64,000 bases of DNA, taken from positions 1-64,000 of the forward strand of contig JANQKQ010000051.1 of assembly GCA_028281105.1 (NCBI GenBank), in the 5' to 3' direction. The notes beneath the pieces were generated by a model. The model was not told the origin of the DNA. It did no database searches and worked only from the letters and a program-made list of their open reading frames with translations. Within the stretch, counting starts at the first letter, position 1. Every line of letters begins with the position of its first letter. Source of the DNA: Rhizobiaceae bacterium (lineage in GTDB: Bacteria; Pseudomonadota; Alphaproteobacteria; Rhizobiales; Rhizobiaceae). The translations under genes were made by a program, and so were the position numbers. Of this stretch, positions 1-9,879 are shown one piece after another.

Positions 1-508
1 ATCGCCGCCTTGAAGCCTGACCGGCGTGGTCTAGCCGTCTGCCTCGTGTGGATGGCCACCAGCGTCGCTTGTCTAAAAATCTCCGCGCGGGGCGCTGGTC
101 GGAGCGTCAATAAAATAGAACTCGGCAGGCGCATCGATCAGCGTCCCGCAGTTTGCATGATCTTTGACATGACGCTGGTGCGGAACGCATCGAGTGAACG
201 AATTGAGCTGCGCGCCGGCATCTGCGCGAGCCCAAGGGGTGCCGGAGTCAGACCTACAGCAACACGTGACTACACACTCATATCTCCTTGAATCCGCAGT
301 TATTATAAAGTTTAGACTTCACAAAACACGGAGACCTGGATTCAAAAATTTCACCTATACTGAAAACATAAGAAAATCTCAAAAACGATCTCCTGTCGTG
401 AAAAAAATGTGAGGATTAGAACTACGATAAATTACTTTCGTTCTTTTATATAGATATGCTAATGTACTAAAAACAAACAAAATTCCGAAATCAGGGAGAA
501 AGACAACA
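1..508. other. Gene-free left edge with an AT-rich tail
   Basis: I see no convincing gene here. Short open frames exist on both strands but lack a ribosome binding site and have no recognisable domain. From about 290 to 508 the base composition drops sharply to mostly A+T, unlike the rest of the window. This leads directly into the ribosome binding site of the secreted-protein gene at 509, so the AT-rich part is probably its promoter and leader, possibly acquired by transfer. No clean -35/-10 pair stands out. Confidence 0.5.
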
Positions 509-982
509 ATGAATTGTTCATCCGTTATAAAAGGTCTGATGACCGCCGCGTTTGCCACTGGCGCGCTTACCGCCACGACGACGCTGGCGCAGGTACCGAT
601 CGCATTCACCGCCGGCCAGGCCTGCACGGCCGAGGAAGTCGCCGGCGTTTACGTCCACAACATCTGGCATGCCGGCGACACCGAAACCTTCGGCGAGGCC
701 GTCACCTTCGTAGCCGTCGCCGTCTATGAACTGGCTCCGGACGGCTCGATGGCGATCCGCAACCGCGGTTTCGTCAGGGGCGCCGACGAGCATTTCGAGC
801 AGATCGGCACGGGCTCGTGGGGAGTAGGCCCGGATTGCCACGGAGAGATCGCGCTGGAGGGACCGGCCGAAAGCTGGGAGGGCGTGCGCTGGCTGTTCGT
901 TGCCGCGCCCGCCACCGGCACCCTGCACATGGTCGACAACTCGCTGTTCAAGGAGTTCGAGGCCTCTCGCGTCTTCGACTAA
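509..982 (+). CDS. Small secreted protein of unknown function
   Basis: This encodes 157 residues with a Sec-type signal peptide: hydrophobic stretch about 8-26 and likely cleavage after TLA at residue 27. The ATG is preceded by GGGAG ten bases upstream (494-498). The mature part is about 130 residues with two cysteines, several Trp and Gly, and a composition compatible with a small beta-rich fold. I do not recognise the family. It stands alone, with an AT-rich upstream region and about 290 bases without a gene downstream. It may act in the periplasm or outside the cell; no function can be assigned. Confidence 0.7.
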   Translation: MNCSSVIKGLMTAAFATGALTATTTLAQVPIAFTAGQACTAEEVAGVYVHNIWHAGDTETFGEAVTFVAVAVYELAPDGSMAIRNRGFVRGADEHFEQIGTGSWGVGPDCHGEIALEGPAESWEGVRWLFVAAPATGTLHMVDNSLFKEFEASRVFD

Positions 983-1270
983 GCGATAAAGCGTTCCAAG
1001 CCTGGCGCAGGCGGCCACCGGCAATCCTGCCAACCCTCCTTTGCGCACTCCCTGCCGGACCGCCTGTGCCGCACCAAGTCGACCGGTCTCGATTCGGGCC
1101 GAATGTTTAACGAAACACCGCGTAGGCCGTGACGATCATCCGCGGCCGGCCCGCCGCACAGGCATGCCCGTTCGCAGTGTTTCGCCCCTGGATTCACTCC
1201 AGACCGCGAACGGGCACTGCGCGTGGGCGGATTGCAACCCCGCCCACGCGCTCACAAAGACCCGACGCCG

Positions 1271-1858
1271 TCAGATCGCCGACATGATGAGGCTGATGAT
1301 GCGCGACTGGACCCTGGAGTCCTTGTCGATCTCCACATGGTCGGCGTTGGAGAACGAGCGGATGTCGATGTTCTGGATGGAACCGCGGAACCCTCCCGTC
1401 GAGCGGTACGGATTGCCGCGCGCGGTGCCGCCCACCCAGTAGTTGACCACCCGGGGCGAACCGGCGGTGAACGGCGGCGGCGGCGCCCAGCCCGGATCGA
1501 CACCGACCACCAGCGCCACCGGAACACCGGCCTTCCACAGCGTATCGGAGAACCGTGGCGCCTCCTGACCGCCCACCGAGTGGCCGGCGATCACGATCGG
1601 AAACGAAACGCGGCCGCTTTTGGACCGGTTGATGATATCGCGGGCGACGCCGGACCATTCGCCGTTCGACATGGAACGGGCATTGACGCCGCGCGCGCGC
1701 AGCTGGCTGGTCATCTGGTCCATGCCGCGCGAGAAGACGTTGAGCGCGCCGCGGATCAGGTAGACCTCCTCGGCGTTCGCCACCTTGGGCGCGTTCATCG
1801 AGGCGAAGGCGGTCGCCGCCACAAGCGCCATTGCGGCGATGGTCTTGGATTTGAACAT
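1271..1858 (-). CDS. Secreted alpha/beta-hydrolase (lipase-like)
   Basis: This encodes 195 residues. I start it at the ATG at 1858 because GGAGTG lies just upstream and a signal peptide follows at once (hydrophobic segment 7-20, likely cleavage after ANA at residue 29). A longer in-frame reading to 2002 would put non-coding sequence before the signal peptide. The mature part has the nucleophile elbow AGHSVGG with Ser94, a later VDPGW with a possible acid, and a C-terminal ADHVEID with a possible catalytic His. This order Ser-Asp-His fits the alpha/beta-hydrolase fold, such as lipases or thioesterases. The small size suggests a minimal hydrolase. The substrate is unknown. Confidence 0.72.
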   Translation of the reverse strand: MFKSKTIAAMALVAATAFASMNAPKVANAEEVYLIRGALNVFSRGMDQMTSQLRARGVNARSMSNGEWSGVARDIINRSKSGRVSFPIVIAGHSVGGQEAPRFSDTLWKAGVPVALVVGVDPGWAPPPPFTAGSPRVVNYWVGGTARGNPYRSTGGFRGSIQNIDIRSFSNADHVEIDKDSRVQSRIISLIMSAI

Positions 1859-1927
1859 CTGTTTCACACTCCGGCTGGTTCTTTTTCGGGTTGGAGAAGC
1901 CATCTCCCGGTCACGAATCCGGGTGGC

Positions 1928-1958
1928 CGTATAAAACCATGCGCCGGAAGTTTGACAA
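1928..1958 (-). promoter_or_regulatory. Possible promoter of the secreted hydrolase
   Basis: On the minus strand TTGTCA (1958-1953) lies 17 bases from TTTATA and 19 bases from TATACG (1933-1928). This is a plausible sigma-70-type pair about 70 bases upstream of the hydrolase ATG. It is called by eye only. Confidence 0.4.
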
Positions 1959-2032
1959 CCCTCGCGGTCCACAGGGGCGCGCGGATGTGGCGAGCCGGGC
2001 AAGGCTCATGGCGTATCGCGGCCTGCCGGCAG

Positions 2033-2794
2033 CTAGCGAACCGCCCGGCAGATGCCCAGCAGATCGCCCGCTTTCAGGCTGGCGCCGCCCACCAGCGCGC
2101 CGTTAACATGGTCGATCGCCAGCAGTTCGCCGGCGTTGGACGGCTTGACCGAACCGCCGTACAGCAGACGGGTAGCCTCAGCCGCGGCGCCGAAGCGTTC
2201 GATCAGCCGTTCGCGCACGAATTCATGCGCGTGCGCCACGTCTTCGACCGTCGGCGTCAACCCGGTGCCGATCGCCCACACCGGCTCGTAGGCAACGATG
2301 CCTGCAGCCTCACAAAACCCGTCCGGCAGGGAGCCGGCGAGCTGTGCTGCGAGCACGTCCAGAGTCTCGCCCGTCTCGCGCTGGCCTTGCGTCTCGCCGA
2401 TGCACGCGATCGGCGCAACGCCGGCCCGCATCGCCGCCTCGGCTTTGGCGCGCACCGTCCCATCGTCCTCGCCGTGGTCGACGCGCCGCTCCGAGTGCCC
2501 CACGATCACGGCGGTGGCACCCGCGTCGGCCAGCATCGGCGCGGAGACATCACCGGTATGGGCGCCGGAGTCTTCAGCGTGGCAGTCCTGCCCGCCGATC
2601 ATCACCGGCGTGTTGAGCGCCAGCCGCGCCGCCGCCCGGGTAAGCGTTGCCGGCGGGCAGACCATCAGGTCGAGCTTCCCCGCCAGATCGGCGTCAAAGC
2701 CGGCGATCATCGACGACAATTCCGACAGGGAATCGACCATCCCGTTCATCTTCCAGTTCCCCGCCACAAGCGGTTTGATATTCACACTGGCCAC
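2033..2794 (-). CDS. tpiA: Triose-phosphate isomerase
   Basis: Interconverts dihydroxyacetone phosphate and glyceraldehyde 3-phosphate in glycolysis and gluconeogenesis. The 253-residue frame shows the substrate Lys in NWKMN, the electrophile His in VGHSERR, the catalytic Glu in [12 protein letters not shown], and phosphate-loop motifs YGGSV and VGGASL. The start is not ATG. I prefer GTG at 2794 because GGGAG (2807-2803) lies eight bases upstream; GTG at 2785 (protein beginning VNIKPLVAG) is the alternative. The frame stays open far upstream, antisense to the ppiD-like gene, but that part is not coding. It is divergent from that gene across about 180 bases. Confidence 0.95.
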   Translation of the reverse strand: MASVNIKPLVAGNWKMNGMVDSLSELSSMIAGFDADLAGKLDLMVCPPATLTRAAARLALNTPVMIGGQDCHAEDSGAHTGDVSAPMLADAGATAVIVGHSERRVDHGEDDGTVRAKAEAAMRAGVAPIACIGETQGQRETGETLDVLAAQLAGSLPDGFCEAAGIVAYEPVWAIGTGLTPTVEDVAHAHEFVRERLIERFGAAAEATRLLYGGSVKPSNAGELLAIDHVNGALVGGASLKAGDLLGICRAVR

Positions 2795-2977
2795 CAATCG
2801 GTCTCCCGCTTCACTCGCGTCGCTGATCGCGATAATTTGAAACCCCGTGTGGTTAGCAGAAATTGCAAACCGTTCAAATCCGCGCAACATCGCCGCTTGC
2901 CGCACCCGCTCCGCGCGCCTATGGTTCGCCGTCGCGCCGATCCGGCGGGCCCCAATCATACGCAAACGGAACAATCC

Positions 2978-4912
2978 ATGCTCGAACTGTTGAGACAATC
3001 CGTCGGCGGCTGGATCGCCAAGATCTTCATCGGACTGCTGGTGATTTCGTTCGCCGTGTGGGGCGTCTCGGACGTGTTCATCGGCGGGGCCGGCAACGCG
3101 GTGATCTCGGTGGGCGAAACCCGGGTAAGCCCGGTCGATTATCGCCTCGCCTACGATCAGCAGGTCAACGGCTTCTCGCGCCAGCTCGGCCGCCCGCTCA
3201 ACCGTGAGGAAGCGCGCAGCCTGGGCGTGGAAGCCAATGTGCTCAACCAGCTTGTGGCCGGCGCGGTGCTGGACGAGACGGCGCGGCGCATGGGGCTGGG
3301 CCTGTCCGACGACCATCTGGCCGGCCTGATCGGCGATGACGAAGCGTTCCATGACGCTTCGGGCCAGTTCTCGCGCGATCAGCTCGCCCTGGTGCTGCGC
3401 CGGGTTGGCATGGGCGAGGAAGACTATGTGCGCAACCGCCAGGCGTTCGCCGTGCGCAGCCAGATCATCGAGGGGGTTTCCGCCGGCGCGCAGATCCCGC
3501 AGGCGTTCATCGACGCGTATGATGTCTATCGAAACCAGCGTCGCCGGTTCGAATATGTCACGATCGGCACCGATGCGCTGGACCAAGCCCCCTCGCCGTC
3601 GCCGAGCGATCTGTCGGCCTATTACGACGCCAACCGCGAAACCTATGTGGCGCCGGAATACCGCCAGCTCGCGATCGTCAAGCTGGAGGCCGAGGACATC
3701 GCCGATCCCGAGGCGCTTGCCGACGAGGAGGTCGCCGCCGCCTACGAGGAGCGCAAGGCCGGTTTCACCGAGGCCGAACGCCGCAACATCCAGCAATTGT
3801 CGTTCACCGATCCCGCGCAAGCGCAGGCCGCCTCCGACCGGCTCAAGGCCGGAGAGCTTTTCGAGACCGTCATGGCCGATCTGGGCCAGGATCCCGCCCA
3901 GGTCGATCTGGGCTTCTTCGCCAAGCGCGACCTGCCGGACATCAACCTGGCCGACGCCGCCTTCACCCTGCCGCTGAACGAACCATCCGATGTGGTCGAG
4001 GGCATCTTCGGGCCGGTCATCATGCGGATTATCGAAATCCAGCCCGAGCGAACCCTTCCGCTCAGTGAGGTCGAAGACGAGCTGCGCGAGGACCTGGCCC
4101 TGTCGAAAGCGGCCGATGAACTGTTCGACGCTTTCGATCGGCTCGAAGACGAACGCGCGGCCGGCGACACGCTCGCCGAGGCCGCCGGCAAGCTGGGATT
4201 GGGCGTGCGGGTGATCGACGCGATCGATCAGGCCGGCAACGCGCCGGACGGAACCGCGCTCGCCGATATTCCCGAACAGGCCAGACTGCTTGCCGAAGCC
4301 TTTCAGACCGGCGAAGGGGTCGAAACCGACGCGCTGCCGATCGGCTCGGCCGGCTTTGTCTGGTACGAGGTGCGCTCGGTCACGCCGGAGCGGCAGAAAC
4401 CGCTCGATGAAGTGGAAGCACAGGTGCGCGAGGCCTGGATCGCCGCCGAGACCACCGCGCAGATTCGCGAAATAGCCGATGCCCTGCGCGAGCGCATCGA
4501 TCGCGGCGGCGACTTCGCCGGCGCTGCGGCCGAGATGCTCCCGGTCGGCACCGATGGCGAACCGGTGACGCCGCAGACAAGCGCCGAGATGACCCGCATC
4601 GATTCCAGCCCGGAACTGCCGAACCGGGCGGTGGAGGCCGGCTTCGGCGCGGCGAAGGGCAAGGCGGTAGTCGCACACGGAGCGGGCGATGTCGACCAGG
4701 TGGTTTTGCGGGTAGCCGACATCATCGCGGGCTCGGGCGCCGCCATCGAAACCCAGGAGCGCTCGCAATTGGACGATGCGGTGGCCAACGACCTGCTCGG
4801 CCAGCTGGTCAACGATCTGCGCGAGCAGGAGACCGTCTCGATCAACCGCCAGGCCATCGAGGCCGCGCTCACCCTGTCCGGTACGTCCTATGGTGGCCAT
4901 GGCGGCATGTAG
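2978..4912 (+). CDS. PpiD-like periplasmic peptidyl-prolyl isomerase/chaperone
   Basis: A 644-residue membrane-anchored protein of the SurA_N/PpiD type. Residues about 12-32 form one transmembrane helix ([18 protein letters not shown]), followed by a SurA-like N-terminal chaperone domain (about 35-170), a parvulin-type PPIC region around 250-360, and a helical C-terminus. The family helps outer-membrane and secreted proteins leave the Sec translocon. The ribosome binding site is weak, with only GGA before the ATG. It lies upstream of trpD in the same direction with a 74-base gap, and divergent from tpiA; this ppiD-trpDC arrangement is common in Rhizobiales. Confidence 0.88.
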   Translation: MLELLRQSVGGWIAKIFIGLLVISFAVWGVSDVFIGGAGNAVISVGETRVSPVDYRLAYDQQVNGFSRQLGRPLNREEARSLGVEANVLNQLVAGAVLDETARRMGLGLSDDHLAGLIGDDEAFHDASGQFSRDQLALVLRRVGMGEEDYVRNRQAFAVRSQIIEGVSAGAQIPQAFIDAYDVYRNQRRRFEYVTIGTDALDQAPSPSPSDLSAYYDANRETYVAPEYRQLAIVKLEAEDIADPEALADEEVAAAYEERKAGFTEAERRNIQQLSFTDPAQAQAASDRLKAGELFETVMADLGQDPAQVDLGFFAKRDLPDINLADAAFTLPLNEPSDVVEGIFGPVIMRIIEIQPERTLPLSEVEDELREDLALSKAADELFDAFDRLEDERAAGDTLAEAAGKLGLGVRVIDAIDQAGNAPDGTALADIPEQARLLAEAFQTGEGVETDALPIGSAGFVWYEVRSVTPERQKPLDEVEAQVREAWIAAETTAQIREIADALRERIDRGGDFAGAAAEMLPVGTDGEPVTPQTSAEMTRIDSSPELPNRAVEAGFGAAKGKAVVAHGAGDVDQVVLRVADIIAGSGAAIETQERSQLDDAVANDLLGQLVNDLREQETVSINRQAIEAALTLSGTSYGGHGGM

Positions 4913-4986
4913 GCCGGTTACCCGCCCACCTTTATTTGCTACCGCGATCTGTTCTAGAACCGGTTTGAAACGACCGGGGGACAAGC

Positions 4987-6012
4987 GTGACCGATCTGAA
5001 ACCCATACTTGCCAAGGCCGCCGACGGTGAGGCCCTCAGCCGGGCGGAAACTCAGGCCGCGTTCACGATCTTGATGTCGGGAGAGGCTACCCCGGCGCAG
5101 ATCGGCGGCCTGTTGATGGCGCTCAGGGTACGTGGCGAGAGCGTCGAGGAGTTCGTCGGCGCGGTTTCCGCGATGCGCGCCAAGATGCTGCCCGTCGACG
5201 CGCCCGCCGACGCCATCGACATCGTCGGCACCGGCGGGGATGCTTCGGGCTCTTACAACGTCTCGACGGCTTCGGCGATCGCCGCGGCGGGCGCCGGGCT
5301 GACGGTGGCCAAACACGGCAACCGGTCGCTGTCCTCGAAGTCGGGCGCCGCCGATGTGCTGACGGCCTTGGGCGTCAACATCGAATTGTCTCCCGATCAG
5401 ATCACCGATTGCATCGAACAGGCCCGCCTGGGCTTCATGTTCGCGCCTGCCCATCACTCCGCGATGCGCCACGTGGGCGCCGCCAGGGTGGAGCTGGGCA
5501 CGCGCACGATCTTCAACCTGCTTGGGCCGATGTGCAATCCGGCCGGGGTAAAACGGCAACTGCTGGGCGTGTTCTCGCCGAAATGGCTGATCACGATCGC
5601 CGAGGTGCTCGGCGAGCTCGGCTCGCAAAAGGTGTGGGTGGTGTATGGCGACCAGATGGACGAGATGACGGTGACCGGCACCACCCAGGTCGCCGCATTG
5701 GAAAACGGGTCCATTCGCACGTTTGAGATCGAGCCCGGCGAGGTCGGACTGGCGACCCACCCCAAGTCGGAAATCCTTGGCGGCGATGCCCAGGTAAACG
5801 CCGCCGCCATGCGCGCGGTGCTGGAAGGCAAGCCTTCGGCCTATCGCGACATGGTGCTGCTCAACGCCGGCTCGGCCTTGGTGGTGGCCGATCAGGCTGA
5901 CGACATTCGCGAAGGGGTGACGCTGGTCGCCAAGGCGATCGATTCCGGCCAGGCGCTTGCCGCCCTGGAGACGCTCGTCAAGGTCTCCAACCAGGGCCTC
6001 GACAACCGGTAG
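4987..6012 (+). CDS. trpD: Anthranilate phosphoribosyltransferase
   Basis: Transfers phosphoribose from PRPP to anthranilate, the second step of tryptophan synthesis from chorismate. The protein has 341 residues, usual for the family. The glycine-rich PRPP loop [15 protein letters not shown] and the KHGNRS motif are both present. The start is GTG at 4987, six bases after a GGGGG run that serves as ribosome binding site. trpC follows after 10 bases, so the two are surely co-transcribed. trpE/G are not adjacent, as is typical of alphaproteobacteria. Confidence 0.97.
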   Translation: MTDLKPILAKAADGEALSRAETQAAFTILMSGEATPAQIGGLLMALRVRGESVEEFVGAVSAMRAKMLPVDAPADAIDIVGTGGDASGSYNVSTASAIAAAGAGLTVAKHGNRSLSSKSGAADVLTALGVNIELSPDQITDCIEQARLGFMFAPAHHSAMRHVGAARVELGTRTIFNLLGPMCNPAGVKRQLLGVFSPKWLITIAEVLGELGSQKVWVVYGDQMDEMTVTGTTQVAALENGSIRTFEIEPGEVGLATHPKSEILGGDAQVNAAAMRAVLEGKPSAYRDMVLLNAGSALVVADQADDIREGVTLVAKAIDSGQALAALETLVKVSNQGLDNR

Positions 6013-6022
6013 GCAAGGACGG

Positions 6023-6832
6023 ATGGTCGACATTCTGAAAAAGATCGAAACCTACAAGCGCGAGGAGATCGCGCAGGCCAAATCGGCGGTTCCACGAGCG
6101 GAACTGGCTGCGCGCGCCCGTGATGCAGAACCGCCACGCGGCTTCGCCGCCGCACTTTCGGCCCGGGTCCGTCAAGGCCAGTACGGCCTCATCGCGGAAA
6201 TCAAGAAGGCGAGCCCTTCGAAGGGGCTCATACGCGCCGATTTCGATCCGCCCACCCTGGCGCGCGCCTATGAGGCCGGCGGCGCTGCCTGTCTGAGCGT
6301 CCTGACCGACGCACCGTCGTTCCAGGGCGCGCCTGAGTTTCTGACCGCCGCACGGGCGGCAACCGCATTACCCGCCCTGCGCAAGGATTTCATGTACGAG
6401 CCTTATCAGGTGCTCGAAGCGCGCGCCTGGGGCGCCGACTGCATTCTCGTCATCATGGCGGCGGTGAGCGACGATGAGGCCAGAGCACTCGAAGAAGCCG
6501 CTGGCGAACTGGGCATGGACACCCTGGTCGAGGTGCACGACGAAGCCGAATTGGAACGCGCGCTCGATGCCACCATTTCGCCGCTCATCGGCATCAACAA
6601 TCGCGACCTGAAGACTTTCGAAACGTCGCTGACGACCAGCGAGCGCCTGGCCGCCCAGCTACCGCAGGACCGGATGGTGATCGCCGAAAGCGGCCTGTTC
6701 ACCCGGGCCGATCTCGCTCGCATGGCCGCCTGCGGCATCCGCGCGTTCCTGATCGGCGAAAGCCTGATGCGCGCCGAAGATGTGGCTTCCGCCACCACCG
6801 CGCTGCTGGCCGACCCGGCGCAGGCGGCCTAG
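6023..6832 (+). CDS. trpC: Indole-3-glycerol-phosphate synthase
   Basis: Closes the indole ring of indole-3-glycerol phosphate in tryptophan synthesis. The 269-residue TIM barrel shows IKKASPSKG (catalytic Lys and phosphate contacts), LRKDFM, INNRDL and AESGL motifs. I start at the ATG at 6023 ([13 protein letters not shown]), which has AAGGACGG just upstream; a longer frame starts inside trpD. It is a single-function enzyme, with no TrpF fusion. moaC begins 5 bases after the stop. Confidence 0.97.
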   Translation: MVDILKKIETYKREEIAQAKSAVPRAELAARARDAEPPRGFAAALSARVRQGQYGLIAEIKKASPSKGLIRADFDPPTLARAYEAGGAACLSVLTDAPSFQGAPEFLTAARAATALPALRKDFMYEPYQVLEARAWGADCILVIMAAVSDDEARALEEAAGELGMDTLVEVHDEAELERALDATISPLIGINNRDLKTFETSLTTSERLAAQLPQDRMVIAESGLFTRADLARMAACGIRAFLIGESLMRAEDVASATTALLADPAQAA

Positions 6833-6837
6833 GCGAC

Positions 6838-7347
6838 ATGACCGGCAAGCTCAGCCATCTCGACGAGACGGGCAGCGCGCGCATGGTCGACGTGGGCGAC
6901 AAGGCCGTCACCACCCGCCGCGCCGTCGCCGAAGGGCTGGTGCGCATGGCGCCGGCAACCTTGCAGATGATCCGTGACGGCTCGGCAAAGAAAGGCGATG
7001 TGATCGCCACCGCGCGCATCGCCGGCATCATGGCCGCCAAGAAGACGCCCGAACTGATCCCGCTGTGTCACCCGGTCGGACTTTCCAGCGTCACCATCGA
7101 CATCGACCCGGACGACGACCTGCCTGGCCTGCGCGTCACCGCCACCGCCAGGGTCGAAGCGCGCACCGGCGTCGAGATGGAAGCGCTGACCGCCTGTTCG
7201 CTCGCGTGCCTGACCATCTACGACATGGTCAAATCGGCCGACCGCGGCATCCGAATCAACAATCTTCGGCTGATCGAGAAGTCCGGCGGCAAGTCGGGCG
7301 ACTGGCTGGCGGATCCAAGCACGGAAGACGGCGGCCAGCTGGCATGA
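6838..7347 (+). CDS. moaC: Cyclic pyranopterin monophosphate synthase
   Basis: Converts the MoaA product to cyclic pyranopterin monophosphate, the first stable molybdenum-cofactor intermediate. It has 169 residues, with the signature stretches [15 protein letters not shown] near the N-terminus, [12 protein letters not shown], and [19 protein letters not shown]. The stop overlaps the start of moeA (ATGA), so the two are translationally coupled. The trpDC-moaC-moeA order is a conserved Rhizobiales cluster although the pathways are unrelated. Confidence 0.97.
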   Translation: MTGKLSHLDETGSARMVDVGDKAVTTRRAVAEGLVRMAPATLQMIRDGSAKKGDVIATARIAGIMAAKKTPELIPLCHPVGLSSVTIDIDPDDDLPGLRVTATARVEARTGVEMEALTACSLACLTIYDMVKSADRGIRINNLRLIEKSGGKSGDWLADPSTEDGGQLA

Positions 7348-8576
7348 TCGAGGGCCTGGTACCCGCCGACAAGGCGTGGGCGATCATCACGGCCGGCGCA
7401 GGACCGCTCGATGTGGAACGGATTGCGCTGGCGGACACAGCCGCACGCGTACTGGGCGAAGACCTGGCCGCGCTGCGCACGCAGCCACCGTTCGACGCAT
7501 CCGCCATGGACGGCTACGCGGTGCGCCAGGCCGATCTGGCTGATCTGCCGGCATCGCTTGCCGTCATCGGCACCTCGGCGGCCGGCCACCCGTTCAACGG
7601 CCCGCTCGGGCCCGGACAGGCCGTACGCATCTTCACCGGCGCCCAGGTGCCGGCCGGCGCCGACACCATCGTGATCCAGGAGAATACCACCACCGACGTC
7701 GACTCGGTCACGGTGCTCGAACCGGCAACACCCGGCCGCTACATCCGTCGGGCCGGGCTCGATTTCGCCGAGGGCGAAGTGCTGCTCGAAAAAGGGCGGC
7801 TGCTCGATGCGCAATCCGTGGCGCTGGCCGCTTCGATGAACCATGCAACGGTGCCGGTGTTCCGCAAGCCAGCGGTCGCGATCATAGCGACCGGCGACGA
7901 ACTGGTGGCGCCCGGCGGCGAACTGGCCGCGGGCCAGATCATCGCGTCGAACAGCTACGGGCTTGGCGCCATTGCACGCGCCGCCGGCGCTCATGTGATG
8001 GATCTGGGCATCGTCGCCGATACCAGGCAGGCGCTTGGCGAGGCCGCAAGGCGCGCGCTCGACGACGGCGCCGATCTCATCGTCACCATCGGCGGCGCAT
8101 CGGTGGGCGATCACGACCTGGTGGCGCCGGCGATGCGCGAACTGGGCTTCGAATTCGCCTTCGCCAAGATCGCCATGCGGCCGGGAAAACCGCTGCTGTA
8201 CGCAACGCACGAGCACAGCGGGCGCACCGTGCGATTGGTCGGACTGGCCGGAAACCCCGTCTCCAGCCTGGTCTCGGCGCAGGTGTTCGTGCGCCCGCTG
8301 ATCAACCTGCTGGCCGGCCGGCCGGCGCACGCGGTCGAGCCCATTGGCGGCCGGCTGGGGCGCGATCTGCCGGCGAACGACGAGCGCGCCGAATATATGC
8401 GCGCCACGGCCATCCGCTCCAAGGACGGCACCATCATCGCCACCCCGTTCGAAAATCAGGATTCGTCGATGCTCGCCAATCTCACCCGGGCCGACTGCCT
8501 GGTCATCCGGCCGGTGGCCGCGCCCGCCGCCCGCGAGGGCGAGCCGTGCGAACTGGTCCCGCTGCGCGATCTATGA
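7344..8576 (+). CDS. moeA: Molybdopterin molybdenumtransferase
   Basis: Inserts molybdate into adenylated molybdopterin to finish the molybdenum cofactor. The 410-residue protein has the N-terminal MoeA domain (SAMDGYA around residue 55), [16 protein letters not shown] and the GKPLLYA segment of the MoCF-binding domain, and a C-terminal beta-barrel. It starts at the ATG overlapping the moaC stop; longer upstream readings lie inside moaC. It ends four bases before the stop of the convergent GYD gene, with no obvious terminator between them. Confidence 0.96.
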   Translation: MIEGLVPADKAWAIITAGAGPLDVERIALADTAARVLGEDLAALRTQPPFDASAMDGYAVRQADLADLPASLAVIGTSAAGHPFNGPLGPGQAVRIFTGAQVPAGADTIVIQENTTTDVDSVTVLEPATPGRYIRRAGLDFAEGEVLLEKGRLLDAQSVALAASMNHATVPVFRKPAVAIIATGDELVAPGGELAAGQIIASNSYGLGAIARAAGAHVMDLGIVADTRQALGEAARRALDDGADLIVTIGGASVGDHDLVAPAMRELGFEFAFAKIAMRPGKPLLYATHEHSGRTVRLVGLAGNPVSSLVSAQVFVRPLINLLAGRPAHAVEPIGGRLGRDLPANDERAEYMRATAIRSKDGTIIATPFENQDSSMLANLTRADCLVIRPVAAPAAREGEPCELVPLRDL

Positions 8577-8579
8577 TCT

Positions 8580-8870
8580 TCAAAGCGCGGCGATGATCTT
8601 CTGATACTCGTCCTCGGAAAACGCCTTCAACGTCGTGGTGCGCACATTGCCCGTGGCGCTCACCGATAGCAGGAACCTGGCCATCGCCGCGTCATCGGGC
8701 GCATCGATCATAGCCACGATGTCGTGGGCGCCGATGGTCAGATACATCTCCTTCATCTCACAGCCATGGCTCCTGGCGGCCTCGCGCGCGGCCGCAACCC
8801 GCTGGGGCGAATCCTTGACCGACTTGATCCCCTGATCGGTCCAGTTGATGAGTGCGATGAAATTGGCCAT
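8580..8870 (-). CDS. GYD-domain protein
   Basis: A 96-residue cytosolic protein beginning [21 protein letters not shown]. It is typical of the GYD family of small ferredoxin-like-fold proteins, which have no firm biochemical role. The start is supported by GGGAGG six bases upstream. It is transcribed away from lexA, and its start is about 94 bases from the nearer of two LexA boxes. SOS control of this gene is therefore possible but unproven. Confidence 0.85.
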   Translation of the reverse strand: MANFIALINWTDQGIKSVKDSPQRVAAAREAARSHGCEMKEMYLTIGAHDIVAMIDAPDDAAMARFLLSVSATGNVRTTTLKAFSEDEYQKIIAAL

Positions 8871-8963
8871 GTGCTGCCTCCCGAGCTTGTCGATGCCGTT
8901 TCGCCACCCAGCCTACCACACCCAAATGCACTCGCGAACGCGCCGATCTCGATCGGGCTTGTA

Positions 8964-8978
8964 GAACATATGCCGAAC
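8964..8978 (+). promoter_or_regulatory. LexA (SOS) box, perfect match
   Basis: GAAC-ATATGCC-GAAC matches the alphaproteobacterial LexA operator (direct repeat GAAC-N7-GAAC, equal to GTTC-N7-GTTC on the other strand) at all eight fixed positions. It lies 144 bases upstream of the lexA ATG and between lexA and the divergent GYD gene. Confidence 0.88.
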
Positions 8979-8989
8979 GTGTATGCTAT

Positions 8990-9004
8990 GTTCGTGTTTT
9001 GTTG
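8990..9004 (+). promoter_or_regulatory. Second LexA (SOS) box, one mismatch
   Basis: GTTC-GTGTTTT-GTTG matches GTTC-N7-GTTC except for the last base. Its first base is 26 bases after that of the perfect box. The paired operators fit LexA autoregulation, possibly with two dimers bound. Confidence 0.65.
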
Positions 9005-9064
9005 CTGGGCGATTCCCATGCCGCCGATGCCAGATGGATGCCGGCCGAGCTGCGGTGCGACGAT

Positions 9065-9109
9065 TTGGGATGCCCGACTTTGGAATGCCCAACTGTGGGA
9101 TGCCTGACG
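9065..9109 (+). repeat. Three tandem 15-bp repeats in the lexA leader
   Basis: The units are TTGGGATGCCCGACT (9065-9079), TTGGAATGCCCAACT (9080-9094) and GTGGGATGCCTGACG (9095-9109). They share the core GG(G/A)ATGCC(C/T)(G/A)AC. They end right at the lexA ribosome binding site GAGGAG (9109-9114). Each ATG inside the units lies in a frame with no sensible product. Confidence 0.85.
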
Positions 9110-9121
9110 AGGAGACGGCAT

Positions 9122-9850
9122 ATGCTGACCAGAAAACAGCGCGAACTGCTGCTGTACGTGCACGAACGGCTGCAGGCCGACGGGGTTTCGCCGTCGTTCG
9201 ACGAAATGAAGGACGCGCTCGACCTCAAGTCGAAGTCGGGCATCCACCGGCTGATCACGGCGCTAGAAGAGCGCGGCTTCATCCGTCGCCTGCCCAACCG
9301 CGCGCGCGCGCTGGAGGTCTTGCGTCTACCCGAAGGCCACGAGGCGGGTGCGGCGAGCGAGCCGACGCTGCAGCGGCGCGGTTTCACGCCGTCGGTGATC
9401 GAGGGCGGCTTGAACAAGAGCGAAGAGCGGTCCGGCAGCGGCCGGTCGGACGGCGGTCTGGACGCGGGCAGGGAAATTCCCGTCATGGGCCGCATCGCCG
9501 CCGGCGTGCCGATTTCCGCGATCGAGGACCATTCGGGCGCGATCGCGGTGCCCGGCGAGATGGTCGGCGCCGGCGAGCATTTCGCGCTGGAGGTCCAGGG
9601 CGATTCGATGATCGAAGCAGGAATCCACGACGGCGACACCGTGCTGGTGCGCCGGGGCGACACCGCCACGGCCGGCGACATCGTCGTCGCGCTGATCGAC
9701 GAGGAAGAAGCGACGCTCAAAACGTTTCGCCGCAAGGGCGAGGCGATCGTGCTGGAAGCGGCCAACCCGGCCTACGAGCCGCGCGAACTCCATCCAGCCC
9801 AGGTGCGGGTTCAGGGCAAGCTGGTCGGACTGTTGCGGCGTTATCATTAG
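9122..9850 (+). CDS. lexA: LexA repressor (SOS response)
   Basis: Represses DNA-damage genes until RecA-stimulated self-cleavage. The 242-residue protein has an N-terminal winged helix (about 1-70) with recognition sequence SKSGIHRLI, a loose linker (75-118), the Ala127-Gly128 cleavage site in RIAAGVP, catalytic Ser162 (GDSMIEAG) and Lys200. The ATG at 9122 has GAGGAG seven bases upstream; upstream readings run through the repeat-bearing leader. Two LexA boxes precede it, so it is autoregulated. It is convergent with comEC, as in many Rhizobiales. Confidence 0.98.
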   Translation: MLTRKQRELLLYVHERLQADGVSPSFDEMKDALDLKSKSGIHRLITALEERGFIRRLPNRARALEVLRLPEGHEAGAASEPTLQRRGFTPSVIEGGLNKSEERSGSGRSDGGLDAGREIPVMGRIAAGVPISAIEDHSGAIAVPGEMVGAGEHFALEVQGDSMIEAGIHDGDTVLVRRGDTATAGDIVVALIDEEEATLKTFRRKGEAIVLEAANPAYEPRELHPAQVRVQGKLVGLLRRYH

Positions 9851-9851
9851 G

Positions 9852-9873
9852 GCTCTGTAAGAGCTCTGTAAGA
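9852..9873 (+). repeat. Perfect 11-bp tandem duplication between lexA and comEC
   Basis: GCTCTGTAAGA occurs twice in direct succession (9852-9862, 9863-9873), then a degenerate third start (GAACTGT). It lies between the convergent stops of lexA and comEC. Each unit can form only a weak CTCT/AGAG hairpin and there is no T-tract, so a terminator role is doubtful. Confidence 0.75.
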
Positions 9874-9879
9874 GAACTG

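Noticed and set aside
10-412. Two short plus-strand frames at the left edge
   Set aside because: No ribosome binding site and no domain; they overlap each other in different frames, and one runs into the AT-rich island.
1223-2977. Plus-strand extension of the ppiD-like frame by about 585 codons
   Set aside because: It runs antisense to the hydrolase and tpiA, has no signal or fold, and would place the membrane anchor in the middle of the protein.
2797-4984. Very long minus-strand open frame continuous with tpiA
   Set aside because: It is antisense to the ppiD-like gene, His/Gly/Arg-rich and without domains. It results from GC-rich codon use leaving the opposite frame open.
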